DNA from: Paenibacillus sp. AN1007
GTDB taxonomy: Bacteria; Bacillota; Bacilli; Paenibacillales; Paenibacillaceae
Assembly: GCF_040702995.1 (NCBI RefSeq)
Contig: NZ_CP159992.1
Coordinates: 1,947,501-2,011,500, forward strand
Direction: 5' to 3'
DNA: 64,000 bases
Position 1 is the stretch's first letter, and the number at the start of each line of letters is the position of its first letter. A program made the position numbers and the translations under genes. The notes beneath the pieces are model-generated. The model saw only the letters and a program-made list of their open reading frames with translations, searched no databases and was not told where the DNA came from. Shown in pieces: positions 36,109 through 45,842 of this stretch.

Positions 36109-36855
36109 TTACTCAGAAGTTGTCTTGGAGAAACTCGGTAGAGCAGCACTTTCAAAGGGCAAATGATCTTTAAGCGTCCATAGCTCGTCATAACTGGAAA
36201 TCTGCACATCGGCTTTGGACAGATTTTGATTCCCTGATCCGGGGTTGACGCAGCCGATACAGCGCATCCCTGCACTTTTGGATGCCTGAACGCCGTTCCG
36301 CGAATCTTCGATAACCAGACAATTCACCGGCGATACACCAATGAGTTCAGAGACAGCAAGAAAAATATCCGGTGCAGGTTTGCCATGAGCTACCTCCTCG
36401 CCAGTTATTCGCATTTCGAGGTATCGCCCAAGTCCGGTTTTATTCATAATAAGATCGATTAATGCCCGGGGGGAAGAAGAGGCAACGGCAATAGGGATGC
36501 GCTGCTCATGAAGCCATTGAACCCAACGTTCTACACCGGGCATGGCTGTAAGTCCCGGGTGGGCATGCATTGTCTCCATCACATGGTGCTGATGATACGC
36601 GAGAATCTCGTCCAGCGGAGTATGGAGCTGGTATTTGTCGATGACCTGCCGCCACATGGATTCAAGGGTGACACCGACAAAAGAATGATGATCTTCTATG
36701 GTCACGTCAGCGCCAAAATGATCAAATGAACTCCGCTCGATCTCGAAATAGATCGGTTCACTATCAATCAGAACACCATCCATATCAAAAATGACCGCCT
36801 GAATGGGATTCTCCTGCAGTGTACCTAGTTCGAATGTTTTTTCATGTGCCTTCAT
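36109..36855 (-). CDS. HAD-superfamily phosphatase/phosphoglucomutase-like hydrolase
   Basis: HAD motif I is FDMDGVLID near residue 22 (nucleophile Asp), motif II is in VASSSPR near 125, motif III includes KPAPDIF near 159 and motif IV is EDSRNGV near 183. The helical cap after motif I matches the beta-phosphoglucomutase-like subfamily, which acts on sugar or polyol phosphates. The start overlaps the end of the dehydrogenase gene by 14 bases, so the two are translationally coupled. The probable substrate is a phosphorylated intermediate of the same small-molecule pathway; it is not identifiable from sequence. Confidence 0.9.
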   Translation of the reverse strand: MKAHEKTFELGTLQENPIQAVIFDMDGVLIDSEPIYFEIERSSFDHFGADVTIEDHHSFVGVTLESMWRQVIDKYQLHTPLDEILAYHQHHVMETMHAHPGLTAMPGVERWVQWLHEQRIPIAVASSSPRALIDLIMNKTGLGRYLEMRITGEEVAHGKPAPDIFLAVSELIGVSPVNCLVIEDSRNGVQASKSAGMRCIGCVNPGSGNQNLSKADVQISSYDELWTLKDHLPFESAALPSFSKTTSE

Positions 36856-37906
36856 ACGCCGATCCTCCTACACCCGATTGCAGCACAACCTTGATAGCAT
36901 GAGAAGAGGGTTGTAAAGTTCGTCCCTGGATATCACAACCGAGCGTGCGAAAAGCTTCTTCGTAATCTTCCAGCGGGAAGGCATGTGTAATGATCTTTTT
37001 GGCGGGAATGATCTGTTCTTCAATCATATAATGTGCTGTGGCAAAGGTCCCAAGAGAATCAATGGAACCGATAATTTTGAGACTTCGATCCACTACTTCC
37101 TTGGGGTTAAAGGAGGTATTTCCATCCCGCAAACCAACGAGCATCAGATAGCCGCCGCTTGCGAGCTGGGATAATACCTGAGTGCCTACAACTCCCGTCG
37201 TGTCTACAATCATATCTACTTGTCCGGTTACAGGAGCCATGTCTGCAATGGCTTGTTCAAAAGTAGAATGCACCTGCCAACGATCGGGAGCGATGGAGCC
37301 CGCAATCGCCAGACGTTCTGCGGAGATGTCGACAAGACTTCCGGTTACACCTTTGGAAGCAAGCGCACAGCTGTACAAAATGCCGATTGGCCCGGCCCCG
37401 ATAATAATCGTTCTGAAATTCGGAAGCAGGTTAATCTGGTTAATGCCTGTCAGCATGCAGCTTAACGGCTCGGTTAACGTTGCTTCTTCATAACTTACAT
37501 GATCTTTTAATTTGTATAAAAAACGATCTTCTGTCACGTAATAATCCGTGAACGTACCATCTGCACTTACCCCTGTTTCCGTAACGGATTTATGAGTGCA
37601 GTGATTTTGTCTGCCGGTTCTGCACATATCGCATTGGCCGCAGTAATACGTAGGATCAATTACAACACGGTCCCCTGGCTGCAGGGTGGTGACGGCTGTT
37701 CCAACAGCAATAACCTCGCCTGCTGACTCATGACCGAGAATAACAGAAGGGACAGCATGATATTTTCCGCTGACGATGCCCAGGTCCGTCCCGCATACCC
37801 CGGTTGCTTTTATGCGAACAAGTACTTGGTTGTCTCTGGTAATTTCAGGCGCAGGTCGTTCCTCCAGTGCGACATCCCATGCCGATTTATATACTAATGC
37901 AAGCAT
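36842..37906 (-). CDS. Zinc-dependent medium-chain alcohol dehydrogenase
   Basis: A 354-residue MDR enzyme. Catalytic zinc ligands are in GVCGTDLG near residue 39 and GHESAGEV near 60; structural zinc Cys residues are in CGQCDMCRTGRQNHC near 91. The nucleotide fold has GAGPIG near 170. It resembles threonine, sorbitol and inositol-type dehydrogenases, oxidising a secondary alcohol with NAD(P). AAGGAGG precedes the ATG. It follows the aminotransferase by about 105 bases and overlaps the HAD gene. The set of oxidation, transamination and dephosphorylation enzymes suggests amino-polyol or aminosugar chemistry (inference). Confidence 0.93.
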   Translation of the reverse strand: MLALVYKSAWDVALEERPAPEITRDNQVLVRIKATGVCGTDLGIVSGKYHAVPSVILGHESAGEVIAVGTAVTTLQPGDRVVIDPTYYCGQCDMCRTGRQNHCTHKSVTETGVSADGTFTDYYVTEDRFLYKLKDHVSYEEATLTEPLSCMLTGINQINLLPNFRTIIIGAGPIGILYSCALASKGVTGSLVDISAERLAIAGSIAPDRWQVHSTFEQAIADMAPVTGQVDMIVDTTGVVGTQVLSQLASGGYLMLVGLRDGNTSFNPKEVVDRSLKIIGSIDSLGTFATAHYMIEEQIIPAKKIITHAFPLEDYEEAFRTLGCDIQGRTLQPSSHAIKVVLQSGVGGSAYEGT

Positions 37907-38011
37907 GATAAAACCTCCTTATTGGTGTGTAGATACTGCTCGTTCTTTGTAGTCACTGCTCGTTTGCTTTGTAAACCCAGTTCGTATGCCTGATATATTT
38001 GCTCTCCATAT

Positions 38012-39250
38012 TTAATGAACGCTGGCCAGCACGGAATCCAATCGGTCCACAATCTCGACAAGTTCATCCTCCGTCGTAGTCAGGGAAGGACGGACTTTAA
38101 CTACATTGCCAAAACCGTACCGGGAACTGCGCAGGATCAGATGCTGGTCTGTAAAAGCGCGGTCAATGATCGCATTGGTTTTCGGCGTATCCGGTTCATT
38201 CTGGTCCCCTACAATTTCGAGTCCCCACATAAGTCCAACACCGCGAGCTTCACCAATGATTGGATACTTCAAAGCCAGCTCCTGCAGCAGTCCTCCAAGC
38301 AGCAGCCCCTTCCGTTTTACCGCATCCAGAAAACCAGGTTCAGATACAACCTCCAGCGTAGATTTGGCAGCGGTGACCGAGATCATATTGCTCCCGGAGG
38401 TGAAAGAATGCTCATGTTTTTCCAGCACATTCAACCTTGATTGCATCAGCACAGCAGCTGTGGGCACGCCAATACCGCCAAGACCTTTGGCTAGCGTAAT
38501 AATGTCAGGACGGATATCGAACAGTTCGCTGGCGAACATCATACCTGTTCGTCCAATACCCGTCTGGACTTCATCGGCGATAAGAAGCATGCTGTGCTCA
38601 TCACATAGTTTTCGAATACGTTTGAAATATCCTGGTGGTGGGACGATGTTGCCACCATTTCCGAGAATGGGTTCAATAATCATACAGGCAATCGAACCGG
38701 AGCTGCTGTATTCAATCGCATCCGAAATTGCCTCAACACATTGATATCCGCATTCGCCGCTTTCGCTTCTGAAGGGACAGCGGTAACAATACGGAGCGGG
38801 CACATGGACTGCATTTGCAGCTGAAGAGTTAGGGAAACGTTTGCGTCTGAAGGCATTGCCCGAAATGCCGGTTGCAAACTGGGTCTGTCCATGGTGAGAA
38901 AGGTACAGGCTGATAATGTCTGATGCACCTGTATACTTTTGGGCTATTTTTGCAGCACATTCATTGGCTGTGGACCCGGTAATATCCCGCATCCATCCGG
39001 CATCAATATCATTTGGAGCATATTCAATCAAGTGATCCAGCACTTCATTGACGTAAGGTTCGGTGAAGGAGGAGGACATATGCGTAAGATTGCCGACTTG
39101 TTCCTGAATTTTACGGACTACATGCGGGTGATTATAACCCAGTGACAGATTAAACGTGCCCGAGACGCCGTCGAGGTATTCCACACCTGAATCGTCAATC
39201 AACTTAATCCCTTTTCCGACTGTGAAGCGGCTATTGGTTAAAGTTTGCAT
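38012..39250 (-). CDS. Class III pyridoxal-phosphate aminotransferase
   Basis: A fold-type I class III aminotransferase of about 412 residues. It has DEVQTGIGRTG (cofactor-binding Asp) and LAKGLGGIGVPTAAV (Schiff-base Lys). An unusual Cys-bearing segment, CYRCPFRSESGECGYQC, lies mid-protein. GGAGGA precedes the ATG at 39250 (MQTLTNSRF), which I prefer over TTG 39334. It presumably aminates a ketone made by the adjacent dehydrogenase. Confidence 0.92.
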   Translation of the reverse strand: MQTLTNSRFTVGKGIKLIDDSGVEYLDGVSGTFNLSLGYNHPHVVRKIQEQVGNLTHMSSSFTEPYVNEVLDHLIEYAPNDIDAGWMRDITGSTANECAAKIAQKYTGASDIISLYLSHHGQTQFATGISGNAFRRKRFPNSSAANAVHVPAPYCYRCPFRSESGECGYQCVEAISDAIEYSSSGSIACMIIEPILGNGGNIVPPPGYFKRIRKLCDEHSMLLIADEVQTGIGRTGMMFASELFDIRPDIITLAKGLGGIGVPTAAVLMQSRLNVLEKHEHSFTSGSNMISVTAAKSTLEVVSEPGFLDAVKRKGLLLGGLLQELALKYPIIGEARGVGLMWGLEIVGDQNEPDTPKTNAIIDRAFTDQHLILRSSRYGFGNVVKVRPSLTTTEDELVEIVDRLDSVLASVH

Positions 39251-39360
39251 GCGATTTCCTCCAATATAGTGGTGTACAAGCTGAGTGAACAATACGAATC
39301 CATTCCGGATGGTGCGGGACATCCCCCCTTTCAAGACATGAGGTCTGTGAGCCGAACAGG

Positions 39361-40569
39361 TCAGACCTCTTTGGTATGCTGCGTGAAGGCAGCGCCCAAA
39401 CTGTTATTTCGAATGTTCCATAGATGAGACAGCATTAACGTAAGCAGTAATAGCAGGCAGAACCCCGCCAAAATGATGATGGTGCCGGCGACTGGCCAAG
39501 CACTCATGCTCCATCCTGTAAGGTACTGCAGCACTGCACCACCGATCCCGCCGGCTGCAATGAGGATACTGGTTGTCTTTTCCGTCATGCCGGGAATCAG
39601 TACATTCGCATACACCAGAGCGATGCAGAATAGTCCAGACATAAAGAGTCCAGTGCCAAATATCAGCACATACGTTACCCATTGGCCGGATACAAATATC
39701 ATAGAGACGGTAAACAGCAGTGTGCCGACGGTGCTCCAGATCAGGAAAGGCATGTAGTGAACTGCCTCTGCAATTTTGCCTGAGAACAGCCGTCCAACAA
39801 TCATGGCAATCCACAGAATCGAGACACTCAGGGATGCGACAGATTCGTTTAGTTCCAGACGTTCCACCAGAATGGAAGGCAGGAAATTCATTAATCCAAG
39901 CTCCAGTCCCATATAAACAAAGAAGAAGACAATAAAGATGGTGAGCAGCCCCAGATGTTTTTTGGAATAGCTGGCTCTGTTTGTTCCTCGGGCAGTCGTA
40001 TTTTCTCCGGCCTGCTCCAGGTATTGTGCAGCAGCTTGAGGCATGGTGACCCATAGAAGTATAAGGATCAGGGAGGAGACGGCCACCGCAAAAAACGTCA
40101 AGTGCCACTGGTCCAGCCAGATGAACAGAGCGGCCGCCGCGGGAATGAGAAGAGCACCCAGCGCGAAGAACACATCCAGTTTGGACATCGCAACTGCCTT
40201 CTGATTTTCGGTGAATTCAATGGTGAAGGCACCTACGGAAGGTTCAATAATACCTGAGCCGAACCCCACAATAATGGTCAACAGCAACACAATGCTCCAG
40301 GAGGGTAACCATCCGAGCAGCAGATAAGCGGCAGTAATGCAGACCAAAGCCAGTGCGAGCATCCACTTTCGACCCATTCTGACTGTCAAAGAAGGAGACA
40401 CCATTACACCGACAAGAAACCCGAGAAACTGCAAAAACAGCAAAAATCCTCCGTCACTGTAGCCGCGTTCGTAATAAGGCAGTAAAACAGGCAGAAGCGC
40501 GCCCAATACAACACTCGTGATGCCGATTAACAGATAGAAACCGCAGCTCAAAGCGAATATTCGTCTCAA
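39361..40569 (-). CDS. MFS transporter
   Basis: A 402-residue protein with 12 membrane segments. The conserved loop between helices 2 and 3 reads RMGRKW near residue 64. It starts at TTG 40569 after GGGAGG and is the first gene of a leftward operon with the aminotransferase, dehydrogenase and HAD genes. Import of the operon substrate or export of its product are both possible. Confidence 0.9.
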   Translation of the reverse strand: MRRIFALSCGFYLLIGITSVVLGALLPVLLPYYERGYSDGGFLLFLQFLGFLVGVMVSPSLTVRMGRKWMLALALVCITAAYLLLGWLPSWSIVLLLTIIVGFGSGIIEPSVGAFTIEFTENQKAVAMSKLDVFFALGALLIPAAAALFIWLDQWHLTFFAVAVSSLILILLWVTMPQAAAQYLEQAGENTTARGTNRASYSKKHLGLLTIFIVFFFVYMGLELGLMNFLPSILVERLELNESVASLSVSILWIAMIVGRLFSGKIAEAVHYMPFLIWSTVGTLLFTVSMIFVSGQWVTYVLIFGTGLFMSGLFCIALVYANVLIPGMTEKTTSILIAAGGIGGAVLQYLTGWSMSAWPVAGTIIILAGFCLLLLLTLMLSHLWNIRNNSLGAAFTQHTKEV

Positions 40570-40609
40570 TGGATCTGCCTCCCTGAATGGATATAAATTT
40601 TATAAATTG

Positions 40610-40662
40610 AAATAAATGTTTATTTTATATATCACTTATACCATAATTCTGGAAATGTACAA
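40610..40662 (-). promoter_or_regulatory. Leftward sigma-A-like promoter with a palindromic operator
   Basis: On the minus strand TTGTAC (40662-40657), 16 bases, then TATAAG (40640-40635) point at the MFS gene. Immediately downstream, near the expected transcription start, lies the perfect palindrome AAATAAA-TG-TTTATTT (40610-40625), placed like a repressor operator. No dedicated regulator gene lies next to it. Confidence 0.5.
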
Positions 40663-40837
40663 GCTTTTTATTGTAAAATTATGTTAAAGTTTGGCGAAGG
40701 GAGCGTTTATGTTAACCATGCTTTCTTGATCCAGGTTTTATGTTTGAAATGTACCTTATTACTTTATTGCGTCATCCTCTAATCCATGAGAAGATGAAGT
40801 CCAGTATTCAATATCGATAAGAAGCGAGCGATGCAAG

Positions 40838-41560
40838 ATGTTAATCAATAAATACATAAGCGAGACAGGGTACTGCTCCCGAAGGGAAACGACTCGGCGG
40901 ATCGCGGCGGGAAGAATTACAATTAACGGCAGGGTATGTGTAAAGGGAGATATGGTCGAACCGGGAGACGTTGTGCTCATGGACGGCGAGAAGATTCCGC
41001 AGCGTCATCCAGAGATGGTATACATCGTTCTGAACAAACCTGCTGGCATTACCTGCACTGCCGCTGCGCATGTTGAGGGAAACATTATTCAGTATGTGAA
41101 TTATCCTGCTCGAATTTTTGCAGTCGGCCGTCTGGATAAAGCATCCGAGGGGTTAATTTTACTTACGAATAACGGAGACATCGTGAACAAAATGATGCGT
41201 TCGGAGCACCATCATGAGAAAGAATATGTCGTCACGGTGGACAAGCCGATTACCGATGCTTTTGTACAATCCATGTCGCAAGGTGTGGGAATCCTTAACG
41301 TGGTGACTAAACCGTGTGAAGTATACAGGCAAAGCGAGAATGTCTTTCGAATTGTTTTGACGCAGGGGCTTAATTTGCAAATACGCCGAATGTGTAAAGC
41401 ATTGGGGTACAGAGTATTGAAGCTCGAGCGCATTCGAATTATGAACATTACACTGGATGAGCGGTTGAAAAGGGGTGAATGGAGACATTTGGAGCAGCAG
41501 GAACTGGAGCTTCTTATGTCTCAATTGGATCATCCTGAAACAGGAACAGGTGATGCGTGA
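40838..41560 (+). CDS. RluF-like rRNA pseudouridine synthase
   Basis: An N-terminal S4 RNA-binding domain (INKYISETGYCSRRE) is followed by the RsuA/RluF-type catalytic motif GRLDKASEGL near residue 87, with the catalytic Asp, and the C-terminal LNLQIRRMCKALGY. These enzymes isomerise specific uridines in rRNA; the RRMCKALGY style matches the RluF group (23S position 2604), though RluB/E relatives are possible. It is transcribed divergently from the MFS operon. The ribosome site is weak (GAAGCGAG). Confidence 0.9.
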   Translation: MLINKYISETGYCSRRETTRRIAAGRITINGRVCVKGDMVEPGDVVLMDGEKIPQRHPEMVYIVLNKPAGITCTAAAHVEGNIIQYVNYPARIFAVGRLDKASEGLILLTNNGDIVNKMMRSEHHHEKEYVVTVDKPITDAFVQSMSQGVGILNVVTKPCEVYRQSENVFRIVLTQGLNLQIRRMCKALGYRVLKLERIRIMNITLDERLKRGEWRHLEQQELELLMSQLDHPETGTGDA

Positions 41561-41590
41561 GAACCTGCATTTCAGGCTCTGTACAGGGAA

Positions 41591-41650
41591 AAACAAAAAA
41601 TACAGAAAACAAACACGACTCCTTTCGGTGAAGATCGTGTTGTTTCTGTA
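41591..41650 (-). terminator. Terminator of the AraC-EamA operon
   Basis: TACAGAAA-CA-ACACGA pairs with TCGTGTTGTTTCTGTA (41601-41650) in a long, slightly bulged stem. On the minus strand it is followed by a T-rich run, and it lies just after the EamA stop. Confidence 0.6.
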
Positions 41651-41699
41651 CATACGCTTAAACGTAAGTTTATTATGAAATTAGTTATGCTTTCCGACA

Positions 41700-42623
41700 T
41701 CATTTTGCCAAAGGAATTTTATGTTCTTTCTGCATCACGGTTCTCTCCGAAATATATGATCCATACAGCGTAAGGGATGCGCCCAAAATACTAATCCATG
41801 TCATCTGTTCATGAAGAATAAGGGCAGATGATATAACGGTGATCACAGGTACGAGATAAATATAGACACTTGTGCGGATTGCTCCCAGCAGCTTTACCGC
41901 TTGATTCCAGGTTACAAAACATAGGGCAGACGCACCCACACCTAGAAAGAGAAGATTAGATATATTCGTGATTTGTGTGAACCTCGCTGCGTTTAATTCA
42001 AATTCAAACATAACGAGGGCTGGCAGCATGAAGAGCAGTCCATATAAAAATACTTTACGCGATGCTCCTATAACATGGTAGTTTCGTGTACCAATTTTAC
42101 GCATAAGCACAGAATATACAGCCCACACTGCCGGAGCGATAAAGGCAAGCAGGTCGCCTAAAGGATTAAGCTGCAGCATATAACTTCCGTTAAGGGTAAT
42201 CAGGATAATACCACACATCGCAATGCCAAACCCGATTAGAAAGCGGCGGGTTAGCTTTTCTCCATCAAGAAAAAAGTGGGCAAGTACAGCAGTGAAAAAG
42301 GGTGCAGCCGATACAATGATTCCTGCGTTGGAAGCTGTCGTATACACCAAGGCGAAATTTTCGATAAGAAAATATAAAGCCACCCCGCATAGACCCGCAC
42401 CCATAAATAATACTTCATCTCGAAAGGATCTAACGCGCTGCGGACGTGGATAGATGATCCACAGGACCAGATAACCGATTAGGAAACGAAGCAGCAAAAT
42501 TTCGACAGGGGTAAAGTGCTGCAGCAGCACTTTCGTTGAGACAAAAGTCGTTCCCCAGACCACAATGGTTAACAAGGCAAGCAGGTGTCCGGCTGCATTG
42601 CTCTGATGACGTATCGAAGTCAT
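41700..42623 (-). CDS. EamA/DMT family transporter
   Basis: A 307-residue protein with ten predicted membrane segments in two EamA repeats. It starts HLLALLTIVVWGTTFVSTKV, with the family WG-x-T/N-x-x-x-x-K motif, and the second half has VWAVYSVLMRK. Members export amino acids or other metabolites. Its ATG overlaps the stop of the upstream AraC-type gene (ATGA), so the regulator probably controls the transporter. Confidence 0.9.
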   Translation of the reverse strand: MTSIRHQSNAAGHLLALLTIVVWGTTFVSTKVLLQHFTPVEILLLRFLIGYLVLWIIYPRPQRVRSFRDEVLFMGAGLCGVALYFLIENFALVYTTASNAGIIVSAAPFFTAVLAHFFLDGEKLTRRFLIGFGIAMCGIILITLNGSYMLQLNPLGDLLAFIAPAVWAVYSVLMRKIGTRNYHVIGASRKVFLYGLLFMLPALVMFEFELNAARFTQITNISNLLFLGVGASALCFVTWNQAVKLLGAIRTSVYIYLVPVITVISSALILHEQMTWISILGASLTLYGSYISERTVMQKEHKIPLAK

Positions 42624-43471
42624 ACATCGTTCTCCTGCAAGCGTATGGGTTCTGAAGCGTGATTAAAAATTCGTCGATATTGTTTGGGTGTGAGACCAAT
42701 CAGCTTTTTGAAGAAGTTAGTAAAATGACTTTGGTCACTAAAGCCTGTATGTGCGGCCACCTCAATGGGCATTAACCCCTGTTCGAGCAGGCGTTTGGCG
42801 TGATTGATCCGGATTGTTTCGAGATAACGGTAAGGAGTTATCCCTTTTTGACGTGTAAACAGGCGAAGCAGATGATATTTGCTAATCCCTGAAAGTGCGG
42901 ATAGTTCGTTCAAGCTGATGTTTTCCGTGTAATGAGTATCCATATATTCGCACAGCTGCCGAATTTCTAACGTGACATCCTGCCCAGCTTCAGGCAGCTC
43001 CACAGCAGCGTAATCTTTGAGTAATTGCTCCAGCAGCAGCAGAAGCATTTCTTCTTTGCAGAAATCAGACTGTTCTTCCAGAATGATCTGGTGCAGCTCG
43101 TGGAGCGAGGAAACAAGTTCACTTTGGCATACAACGTGGGTGGAGAACCTTGGCAAATAGGAATGTCCGGTAATCTCACGCACATACTCCTGCATAATTT
43201 CAGCTTCAATATTGATACAGCGGTAATCCAGTATACTTCCGTCTATCTGCTCACAGGCATGGGGGTCTTTGGGATTGAAAATGATGATGTCTCCGCTGTT
43301 TAATGTGTATTCCTCACTGCTGCAGACCAAATGGCGTTTCCCTTCTTCAATAAAGCCAATCACGTAATAGTCGTGAAAATGATTGGGGAATTTCTGCATA
43401 ATGCCTTCGAATTGGTATGCCTCCACCTGCAAATCAGAATCATAAACGACAGTTCGCACTTCGCGACTCAT
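42620..43471 (-). CDS. AraC family transcriptional regulator with cupin sensor
   Basis: The N-terminal cupin-like domain (HFHDYYVIGFIEEG, SGDIIIFNPKDPHAC) would bind a ligand. The C-terminal domain has two helix-turn-helices (SLNELSALSGISKYHLLRLF and PIEVAAHTGFSDQSHFTNFF). I place the start at ATG 43471 (MSREVRTV), preceded by AGAGGGTG, rather than 43573. It is translationally coupled to the EamA transporter, a frequent AraC-exporter arrangement. Confidence 0.9.
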   Translation of the reverse strand: MSREVRTVVYDSDLQVEAYQFEGIMQKFPNHFHDYYVIGFIEEGKRHLVCSSEEYTLNSGDIIIFNPKDPHACEQIDGSILDYRCINIEAEIMQEYVREITGHSYLPRFSTHVVCQSELVSSLHELHQIILEEQSDFCKEEMLLLLLEQLLKDYAAVELPEAGQDVTLEIRQLCEYMDTHYTENISLNELSALSGISKYHLLRLFTRQKGITPYRYLETIRINHAKRLLEQGLMPIEVAAHTGFSDQSHFTNFFKKLIGLTPKQYRRIFNHASEPIRLQENDV

Positions 43472-43672
43472 GATGCACCCTCTTTCTAGTTTGTTGAAGT
43501 GATTATAATGTCGTCGAAAGCTGATTTCTTGAACGATATTGCTTATTATATCGGAGCGACAAATCGAGAACATCTATTTGAGTTCAGTTTAGGTTTAATT
43601 TAAAATAAGATAGGTGGAGCTAAAAATGAAAGATTTTCCTCCAATGCTTACTAATAAGGGAGCTGGGATGCT

Positions 43673-43981
43673 GTGTTTGAACATCTGGTTATTTTCAAGT
43701 TTAACGATAAAATCACACCTGCCAAGCAGCAGGAGTTTGTATCTCAGCTGCTCGCATTGCAGGGTCAAATTCCAGGGATTGTTGAGCTGACAGCTGGAGT
43801 GAATGTGACGGAGGAGACCGATCGCATTCAAGGATTTACGCTTGGGTTACGAGTGACTTTTGAAGACCGGGAGGCGCTTCGTGCGTATGGGCCGCATCCA
43901 GCACATCAAGCGTTTGTATCTTCTCTGGATGGTTGGATCGAGAATGTGATTGTAACGGATTATGAAGTCCCTGCTAAATGA
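43673..43981 (+). CDS. Dabb (dimeric alpha+beta barrel) family protein
   Basis: A 102-residue protein that starts FEHLVIFKFND and has GPHPAHQAFV near residue 73, the hallmark of stress-response A/B barrel proteins. They form dimeric ferredoxin-like barrels; some are enzymes such as olivetolic acid cyclase, most are uncharacterised. The start is GTG 43673. It is divergent from the AraC gene. No pathway partner is next to it. Confidence 0.85.
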   Translation: MFEHLVIFKFNDKITPAKQQEFVSQLLALQGQIPGIVELTAGVNVTEETDRIQGFTLGLRVTFEDREALRAYGPHPAHQAFVSSLDGWIENVIVTDYEVPAK

Positions 43982-44138
43982 AAAATCAAGTGAAAAACTC
44001 GCTTTAACATTCGGATGATCCCATCAAATATATTTTGCCTTGGAAATTCCATGCGACTACATAAATGAGCATGGGTTCACAAAAGCTACACGAAGATGAA
44101 CAGAGGTTATCCTTTGTCAGGAGAAAGGAGCGTGACCC

Positions 44139-45608
44139 ATGGAAGAGAGCAATTCCAGTGCAGGCTGGAACCTTGAACACAGCTATGCGGCACTGCCCGA
44201 AACATTTTATACAAGCCAAAATGCAGTACCTGTCCAGTCTCCGGACTGGATTATTTTTAATACAGCTCTGGCCGCCAGCCTCGGGTTGAATGCTGATGTA
44301 CTGCATAGTCCCGAAGGCGCAGCTATTTTTGCCGGAAACAGCCTGCCGGATGGAGCGAGCCCCCTTGCTCAAGCTTATGCAGGTCATCAATTCGGCAATT
44401 TTAATATGCTTGGTGATGGACGTGCCCTGCTGCTGGGTGAACAAATTACGCCACAAGGACAGCGAGTGGATATTCAGTTAAAAGGCTCCGGTCGGACACC
44501 TTACTCGCGGGGAGGGGATGGTCGTGCTGCCGTTGGACCCATGCTGCGGGAGTATATCATTAGCGAAGCGATGCATGGTCTCGGTATTCCCACGACACGA
44601 AGTTTGGCTGTTGTTTCTACAGGGGAGAACATCTATCGCGAAACAGCACGCCCAGGGGCTGTTCTTACACGAGTGGCGTCCAGTCATATCCGAGTGGCTA
44701 CTTTTCAATATGCGGCCCGCTGGGGGTCGATTGCGGATTTACGTGCGTTAGCAGACTATACACTGCATCGTCATTTTCCGCAGGTGGAGGATAACGAACA
44801 GCGTTATTTGACCCTGCTGCAGGAAGTGATCCAACGACAGGCAGCATTAGTTGCGAAATGGCAGCGGGTAGGTTTTATTCACGGGGTCATGAATACGGAT
44901 AATATGGCGATTAGCGGGGAAACGATTGATTATGGACCGTGTGCCTTTATGGACACATATCATCCAGCCACCGTGTTTAGTTCAATTGACAGAGAGGGCC
45001 GTTATGCATACGGAAATCAACCGTATATTGCAGGTTGGAATCTGGCGCGTTTCGCCGAAACACTGCTGCCGCTTCTTCATGAGGATGAGGAGCAGGCTGT
45101 CCAAATAGCTCAAGATGCCATTGCGCAGTTCTCGGAGCTGTATCATTATCACTGGTTAACGGGAATGCGGGCGAAATTGGGACTATTTACGGAAGAATCC
45201 GAAGATGAAATGCTGATTAAGGATCTGTTAGACCTGATGGAAAAGCATCGTGCAGATTACACGAATACATTTGTAAGTCTGACACTGAACAAACTGGAAA
45301 CGTCCACTCTTAACGACCAGTCCGATTTTAGGGAGTGGCACTCGCGTTGGCAGGCCAGATTAGGCAGACAGCCCGAATCCGCCAATGAAGTGATGCAGCA
45401 GATGAAACAAAATAATCCAGCGGTTATTCCGCGAAATGATAAGGTAGAAGAAGTGCTGAAACGGGCAGAAGCGGATGGAGACTACAGTCTGATTCAACCT
45501 TTATTGGCTGTTCTGCAGCATCCCTATGCGTATACACTTGAACAGGAAGCGTACGGAGCCATGCCCGTGTCCTGTGATCCCTCGTATAAGACGTTCTGCG
45601 GGACCTGA
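44139..45608 (+). CDS. selO: SelO (YdiU) protein adenylyltransferase
   Basis: A 489-residue pseudokinase-fold enzyme that transfers AMP from ATP to Ser, Thr or Tyr of target proteins, with a role in redox stress. Visible motifs are [10 protein letters not shown] near residue 82, [17 protein letters not shown] near 113, [19 protein letters not shown] near 136, and the metal-binding [21 protein letters not shown] near 255. A Cys sits in the final CGT, where SelO proteins carry a conserved C-terminal Sec or Cys. AAAGGAG precedes ATG 44139. Confidence 0.95.
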   Translation: MEESNSSAGWNLEHSYAALPETFYTSQNAVPVQSPDWIIFNTALAASLGLNADVLHSPEGAAIFAGNSLPDGASPLAQAYAGHQFGNFNMLGDGRALLLGEQITPQGQRVDIQLKGSGRTPYSRGGDGRAAVGPMLREYIISEAMHGLGIPTTRSLAVVSTGENIYRETARPGAVLTRVASSHIRVATFQYAARWGSIADLRALADYTLHRHFPQVEDNEQRYLTLLQEVIQRQAALVAKWQRVGFIHGVMNTDNMAISGETIDYGPCAFMDTYHPATVFSSIDREGRYAYGNQPYIAGWNLARFAETLLPLLHEDEEQAVQIAQDAIAQFSELYHYHWLTGMRAKLGLFTEESEDEMLIKDLLDLMEKHRADYTNTFVSLTLNKLETSTLNDQSDFREWHSRWQARLGRQPESANEVMQQMKQNNPAVIPRNDKVEEVLKRAEADGDYSLIQPLLAVLQHPYAYTLEQEAYGAMPVSCDPSYKTFCGT

Positions 45609-45643
45609 ATTAATCTGTGGACATGAACGGAAAGAGATGAAAG

Positions 45644-45666
45644 AGCTGCCGGGTGGCAGCTTTTTC
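45644..45666 (+). terminator. Intrinsic terminator after selO
   Basis: AGCTGCC, loop GGGT, GGCAGCT followed by TTTTTC. Confidence 0.8.
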
Positions 45667-45842
45667 ATTAAGGTGGCAGCGGGAAGCAGGGGAACCTTGA
45701 GATCTATGGGGAGCACAAGAAAAACATTGCGGTCAGGCGTAAAGCTTCAGGCACTGATGGGAGCTCGGAGTAGAAAAATATCATTATGTATACGTAGTAT
45801 TTTTGTAGAAAGAAGGCGGCCCCCATATCCCCAAAATTAAGT

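Noticed and set aside
38106-38744. 212-codon plus-strand frame inside the aminotransferase gene
   Set aside because: It is antisense to a well-supported PLP enzyme and has no ribosome site or motif.
39404-40108. Long alternative minus-strand frame (234 codons) within the MFS gene
   Set aside because: It is a shadow of the MFS gene in another frame; its translation has no membrane segments or known motifs.
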